A DNA stretch of 64,000 nt from Akanthomyces muscarius (taxonomy: Eukaryota; Ascomycota; Sordariomycetes; Hypocreales; Cordycipitaceae), in contig NC_079241.1 in the NCBI RefSeq assembly GCF_028009165.1, forward strand, positions 6,262,001 to 6,326,000. Direction: 5' to 3'. Shown here piece by piece: positions 58,701 to 64,000 of the stretch. The notes under the pieces are model-generated. The model was not told the origin of the DNA and did no database searches. It saw nothing but the letters and a program-made list of their open reading frames with translations. The position numbers were made by a program, and so were the translations under genes. Positions within the stretch are counted from its first letter, which is position 1. The number at the start of each line of letters is the position of its first letter.

Positions 58701-59900
58701 CTCGCCAGCCACAGAGCTTTTCTTGTCAGCAAACTTTTCAGTCACTCGATTCAATGCTAGTACGGAGTACGGAGTACCGTAACACGTAATAAGCTGGAGG
58801 CAGGAGGCACGTCGGTAGGTGGCTACCGGCTTGGGCTGGCCCGCATACATGTACCTGGAAATCGTATTTTTTCAGCAGCATGCAGTGTGAAAGACTTGGC
58901 CCCATGCATGAAGCAGCTGCAGGCTGCAGCAGGAACACCGGCTCTCGATCCCCATCTCCGTATTTCAGTTTTCCACGCCAAGCCAGGATCGTGCATGACT
59001 ACCTACGCAACAGTTGCGATTGACAGTTTTATTGTCATCACTTGGATGAGCATGACGGCGTCCATCAACCCAACCCAACCCACCACGCCTGACCCGCTGG
59101 TGGCCACAGCGGACGGGAGGGGCCTCTTGGTCCCTTGTGCCCCTTGTCGACGACAAGCGGTTGTCTACCGCTACTCAGTTCGTCAGGGTCAGGCTGTGCC
59201 CTGCCCTGGCAGGGTCGGCGAGGAGTCTAGGCTGCGAGGGCCAGAGGCCCCCCTCCGGGTCCTCCCATCAGTCGACTCGGCGTTCAACTGGGACGAGGGC
59301 ACAGCGATCCCCCGCCCGCCCGTGGAGCGCCAGGGCCCAGCAGAGAGAACTCGAGCATTTTTTTTTTAGTGGGAGCGGGAGACGCGGCGGCGAGGTTTGT
59401 TACCCAGTCCAGTCCCCAGTCCCTGGTAACTAGCGGGTTGGCGTGTGTTGGTGGATGCTGCTAGCTGCTAGCTCGGGAAGTCGGCCTTTGTACCAGTACA
59501 CTTTTGGCAAGGCGACGAGAATGCTCTCAGCACTGGCGAAAGAGACAACAAGCAGGCCTTGGTCGAGCTAAAGTAGTCTTCTCCGTAGCAGTACCAGCAC
59601 CTCCATCTCCAAGCTCCAAAGCTCCGAGGAACAGGAACAGGGCCGCACCAACGAGCCCACTTTCCCACTGCCTTGGGTCGGCTCGCTTCGTTGCCCGGCG
59701 CCGTGGCTGGCCCATCTGCCCTGTACCTACCTAATGTGCTAGTTAATGTGCCACTGTGCCTGGAGCTGCCCCCAAAGTACCCAACTCGGCATGTACCCAT
59801 GTACCTACGGTACTAATCTTGCCTACCTTACCAGTGGCAGTACCTGGATATCTCTCTCTAGGTAAGTACCAGTGCCTCCCGGTAAATAAGGCAAGGTAGG
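46708..59900. other. Gene-poor stretch of about 13 kb
   Basis: No gene can be supported between the ARMH3-like gene and the CDC25 leader. The longest frames are about 165 codons (51708-52211 and 53883-54383, minus strand) and 155 codons (49466-49933, plus). None has recognisable motifs or joins across splice sites. The composition is close to 50% GC with no obvious transposon ends, long direct repeats, tRNA or rRNA. A TATAAAAG-like box at about 48350 is not followed by a convincing frame. The stretch may contain non-coding transcripts, very long regulatory sequence upstream of CDC25, or eroded genes. Confidence 0.5.
58761..58778. repeat. Tandem TACGGAG units
   Basis: Two consecutive TACGGAG heptamers followed by TACCG, forming a partly palindromic GTACGGAGTACC core. 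Another GGAGTAC occurs at about 57483 (CGGAGTACTGG) and 1187 (CGGAGTACCA). This string is common in intergenic DNA of hypocrealean fungi as I recall. Confidence 0.55.
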
Positions 59901-59920
59901 CCTACCTACCTACACTACTC
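59724..59920. repeat. CCTACC / GGTAGG-rich promoter tract
   Basis: Dispersed TACCTACC, GTACCTACGG, CTACCTTACC, AGGTAAGTACC and CCTACCTACCTAC strings on both strands over about 200 bases, upstream of the CDC25 leader. The motif family is the same as in the palindrome at 1073-1094. Confidence 0.6.
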
Positions 59921-60784
59921 CGTACTTGCACCTCTTTCCCCCTTCCTTCTTTTCTGTCACGACCCTCTCTCTCTCAAACCTGGCTCCTCTCACCTCTTTC
60001 TCTTTTTCCTCTCTCTTGCATTCCAATCCGTTTTTAACGTCTTTTTGTAATCTAGTGCATTGTGTTTTTTTTCGCTTTCCTGTGAGTATTACACGCTGCG
60101 GCTTCTTCCTCTGGCCCCCCATTCCTTCCCGCCGGCGCGCCTGCTGTGCTGCCACCCGTTTGCGCCACCTGCGTACGGGCCGCCTCAGCGCTCTGGCGCC
60201 CCCCCCAACTCGTGCGCTCACCACCAAAAAAAGCTGCCCACCCGCCAGCGCTGCGATGCTGCATTCCAGTTGTACTGCCTCGCTATACCCAACGGCCCTT
60301 CTGCCTCCTCATTCCAGACGCGCATCCACCTCGATCCGACACAATCAACAACTTCGCGACTCGATTCCTTGTTGCTAATCATTTTCTCGCCTGCTGCAGT
60401 CCCAAGCCTCATCTCTCCTGCTCGCCACATCGCGCCTAAATTGCACTCCGCCGCAATCTCCCTGCCGCTTCCTTCCTCCACCACCCACCAACACACGGCC
60501 TAATACCACGACGACAGCTACCACCGCTCGCAGGTAGCTAGTTCTCTACGTCGACTTACACGGCAAATCGAAGCCGCCGTCTATAATCACTTGGCCATAC
60601 CGGCTTTCCACCCTACGACTTTGCCCTCCTAGACAACTGGCCCTCGTTTTGTCCATCGACAGAGGCCCGCCGATTCCGCCCTCTCTCGCGACGCAGGTTG
60701 TCTTCTGGCGTGGCTGTCGACTTTCGACTCGCACCACTGCCTGACGACCTGCCCTGTTGGTATTCAACGGCTGCCCTCAACGCC
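59921..60784 (+). promoter_or_regulatory. Pyrimidine-rich 5' leader of CDC25
   Basis: Long C/T-rich region (many CTCTCT, CCTTTC and CCTCC runs on the plus strand) directly before the CDC25 start codon, as in other fungal genes here. It contains several short upstream ATG frames. A spliced upstream exon cannot be ruled out, because an acceptor-like CGCAG lies at 60692-60696 and the CDC25 frame is open from 60698. Confidence 0.5.
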
Positions 60785-63700
60785 ATGCTACCTGAACAGC
60801 ACGGTCGAGCCAGTCTGCAAGTGGCTCCCCTCGACCTGGCCAAGAGTTGCTCTCCGTCGGCAGTCAATGGCCCTTATCAGGTGCACGGCAACTCTTCGCA
60901 ATCCGCACAAATGACACCTCCCGCTACTCCCAACGGCTCGCAGGAGGACCTTTCGCCTGAAGCACCTCCCATCTTCCACAACTTCCTCAGGGCTTTCTAC
61001 CCCTTCCAGCCGAGCCATGCCGCTACCGAATGCAGCGTCACTCTGCCTCTAGAGGAGGGTGATGTTATCCTGGTTCATTCTATTCACACCAATGGTTGGG
61101 CGGACGGCACCTTGCTGGTCTCTGGCGCTCGCGGCTGGCTCCCCACCAATTACTGCGAAGCCTACGAACCCGATGACATGCGTGCCCTCCTCAAGTCTCT
61201 GCTCAACTTTTGGGATTTGCTACGAAGCACCTCGGTCGACGACAGCGAACTCTTCAGAAATCAAGAGTTTATGAAGGGCATTATCGCTGGTGTCCGGTTT
61301 CTCTTGGTACGTCCATCTGCGCCCGTTTTGGGCCTGGTTAAAATGACCAACTTGCTAACAGTCTATGCCAGGAACGCACAAACTGCTTAAATAGAGAGTC
61401 TGTCACAGTTCAGCGCAACGATTCTCTGCGAAAATGTCGAAAATCGCTACTGGCCGAACTTTCCTTGCTGGTAAAGACAGCCAAGCGTCTGCAGGATTCC
61501 CAGCGCCAATACCCAGCCGAGGACGTTAATGACGTCGTCGATGAAATGATTCTCAAGGCCTTCCGCATTGTCAACAAGGGTGTCCGCTTTCTTGATGTGC
61601 TCGAGGAGGATCGAAGAGCACGCGCCCCTGCGTCCGTCACCGTCATGGCCACAGTTCAGGAAGAGTCATATGTGCCCCCGACACCGCCAGCAGAGAGGGC
61701 CATCTTCGAAGAGCAGCGAGGCGAGACTGCATCCGAGGCTGGTTCACGAGCCCTCACAGATGACACGAGTGCCAGCGTAGCAAATTCCGACCTGAGTGAA
61801 GCAATTCACGCCTCACAAGCCCAATGGAACCAGCGCCAGTCGTCTCTCAACCAAGCTCCCACCCCCGCCAACCACAGAGCGTCCCAAGGCAGCATCTCAC
61901 AAAATCGATCTTCTGCTACATTTGCCCACCGCGTTTCCCTGGCCGGGCCTTCTCCTCATTCACGCCCTGGTCACCTGATCTCCGAACGACTCAACTGCAA
62001 GCACGATAGATTCCTCTCTCACCTTGGTTCTTTCATTGGAAGACTGCACTGGCACTCACCTTCCCGCATGGAGTTGTCCGAGTCTGTTGGCCAGTCAGTC
62101 TCGTCGGCGGGTGAGCTTCTCACAGTTTTTGATGGCATTCTGGCACATTGCAATGTATCCCCCCCTGCTCTACAGCTATCGCGAGCTGCCTTTCTCGACC
62201 GTTCACATGGGCTGGTCTTCTCGGCGAGGGACATTCTGGTCCGTGCCGCGTCTCAAGACGCCGATGTCATAACCTCTGACGATACTTCTATTCTACTTGG
62301 CTCCGCTACAGACTGTGTCAAGGCTGCTGGAGAATGTGTGGCCAAGGCAAAGGCGACGATTGAACGAATCGGTGACTTTGAGTACGACCTTGATGGCAGT
62401 GCTCTTGATATTGACCTATCTATACTGAATGTGGTTCCTCATGAACGCTCGCGCACGCCTTCCGCAGCTGAGCCATGTCCTTCCGAAGCTGTCAGCGCTG
62501 CTGACTCTATGCAAACCACTGATTCATACATACCTGTCCGTCGGGAATCTCTCAACCCCCTCAACAACAACTCTCAGAACAACCTCGCTTCCTCTCACAC
62601 CACTGGCACCAAGAGTGGCTCGCCAACTTCTTCTCGACCATCATCTGCGAAATCCACGACTGAGGACGGCCCCAACTCTACGGCCTTTGCGAGGCGCCCC
62701 AGTCTTCCCCCGTTGCCAAAGCTGACCACAACTTTGCTACCTCCCGACGCCCATCACCATCTTGACGGCTCCGCACGCGAAAGTGACAGCCACTCTGCCC
62801 GATTCGATGCGGTTGCAGCTTCCAGCGCTGGCAGTAGCACCACTTACCTAAGCAGAGACTCGGAGGCGAGTATGATTTCGCAAACATCGACGAGAGCTAC
62901 AACACCGGACCACAGCTTGGCTCCTCGAGCCAAACAGTCCATCTCCGACATTAGCTCTGCCAGCACGGCGATGGCTGACGAAGCAGATGTGGAGTCTCGA
63001 CTTCTCGAAAAGACGTTTGCTCACGAGTTGATGTTCAACAAGGAAGGACAGGTTACCGGCGGTTCCCTGCCCGCCTTGGTTGAGCGCCTGACAACACACG
63101 AGTCTACTCCCGATGCCACTTTTGTGTCAACCTTCTTTCTCACTTTTCGTCTCTTTTGTACGCCCATGAAGCTCACAAAAGCTTTGGTCGAACGCTTCGA
63201 CTACGTGGCCGACGCTCCCCATATGGCTGGGCCCGTGCGTCTGAGAGTATATAATGCTTTCAAGGGCTGGCTGGAGTCGCATTGGAGGGACTCGACTGAC
63301 CGCGACGCGCTCAAGGTCATTATGCCGTTTGCTGAGGGCAAGCTGGCCGCAGTTCTGCCGTCTGCTGGACGAAGGCTACTGGAGCTAGCGATGAAGGTCT
63401 CTGGTCAAGGCTCTTTGGTCCCTCGCCTCGTCTCCTCCATCGGCAAGACCAACACCGCCATCGGGCAGTACATTCCCGCCGAGACGCCGCTGCCGTCGCC
63501 TGCTGTTTCGAAGCACCAGCAACATCTTCTCAACGCCTTCAAGGCTGGCAATGCTACTCCGACCATTCTCGACTTTGAGCCTGTCGAACTGGCCCGCCAA
63601 ATTACGCTCAAACAAATGAACATATTCTGCGCTATCATGCCGGAAGAGCTGCTGGGCTCTCAGTGGATGAAGAAAGGCGGCGCTGAGGCGCCCAACGTCA

Positions 63701-64000
63701 AGGCCATGTCATCTCTCTCGACGGACCTGTCAAACTTGGTCGCTGATACGATTCTTGAACATCGCGAGATCAAGAAGCGCGCTACTATCATCAAGCACTG
63801 GATCAAAATCGCCCACCGATGCCTGGAGCTGCATAATTACGATGGCCTAATGGCAATTATCTGCAGCCTTAACAGCAGTACTATCAATCGTCTACGGAAG
63901 ACCTGGGACGCCGTTTCGCCGAAGCGCAAGGATTTGCTCCGCACACTGCAAGAAATAGTCGAGCCCTCTCAGAACAACAAGGTCCTTCGCACGAGACTTC
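60785..64000 (+). CDS. CDC25: CDC25-type Ras guanine nucleotide exchange factor (runs off the right edge)
   Basis: Activates Ras by catalysing GDP release, upstream of adenylate cyclase/PKA. Exon 1 runs 60785-61306. After a 65-nt intron (GTACGT...CCAG), exon 2 runs from 61372 beyond the window, giving 1050 residues in view without a stop. An SH3 domain is at about residues 68-127 (FLRAFYPFQP, LEEGDVILVH, GARGWLPTNYCEAY). A helical region follows (FLLERTNCLNRESV), then a long Ser/Thr/Pro-rich linker with many potential PKA/CDK sites. The RasGEF N-terminal module is at about 719-800 (GGSLPALVERLTTH, FVSTFFLTFRLFCTP). The catalytic RasGEF domain begins at about 905 (LDFEPVELARQITLKQMNIF, LHNYDGLMAIICSLNSSTI), and the window ends within it. 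The start is the first in-frame ATG after the leader. Confidence 0.93.

Overview
The window is nuclear DNA of a filamentous ascomycete, most likely a sordariomycete and possibly of the order Hypocreales. Short spliceosomal introns of about 45-135 nt, usually with CTAAC-like branch points, interrupt most genes. Coding regions are GC-rich at third positions. The gene families are typical of these fungi: two Zn2Cys6 regulators, sphingolipid C9-methyltransferase, fungal indoleamine 2,3-dioxygenase, KGD4/YMR31 and CDC25. The placement in Hypocreales is inferred from gene content and promoter repeat style, not from a search.

Left part (1-17 kb): the 5' end of a sphingolipid C9-methyltransferase gene leaves the window on the left. 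A roughly 3 kb spacer follows, which contains a decayed C-terminal fragment of RIC8, the G-alpha exchange factor. Next come a kinesin-8 motor and a GC-rich Zn2Cys6 regulator. Kynureninase and indoleamine 2,3-dioxygenase are transcribed divergently from a shared 1 kb promoter; both belong to tryptophan-to-kynurenine/NAD metabolism. A secreted, probably GPI-anchored 5'-nucleotidase lies tail to tail with the dioxygenase.

Middle part (17-33 kb): a degenerate NACHT/STAND-like fragment and a doubtful small membrane ORF lie in a spacer. A compact set follows: a sugar-type MFS transporter divergent from a 17-exon Zn2Cys6 regulator, which is itself convergent with an argininosuccinate-lyase-like enzyme whose superfamily signature is altered. 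This looks like a small substrate-specific uptake and cleavage module. An APP1-type phosphatidate phosphatase and the mitochondrial KGD4 subunit follow.

Right part (33-64 kb): two very gene-poor stretches of about 8.3 kb and 14 kb flank a pair of convergent genes, an amino-acid permease and an ARMH3/DUF1741 Golgi protein. The window ends inside CDC25, the Ras guanine nucleotide exchange factor, which is preceded by a pyrimidine-rich leader and CCTACC-type promoter repeats.

Exon boundaries were built by eye from splice signals, reading frame and family knowledge. I found no tRNA, rRNA, CRISPR array or intact transposon.
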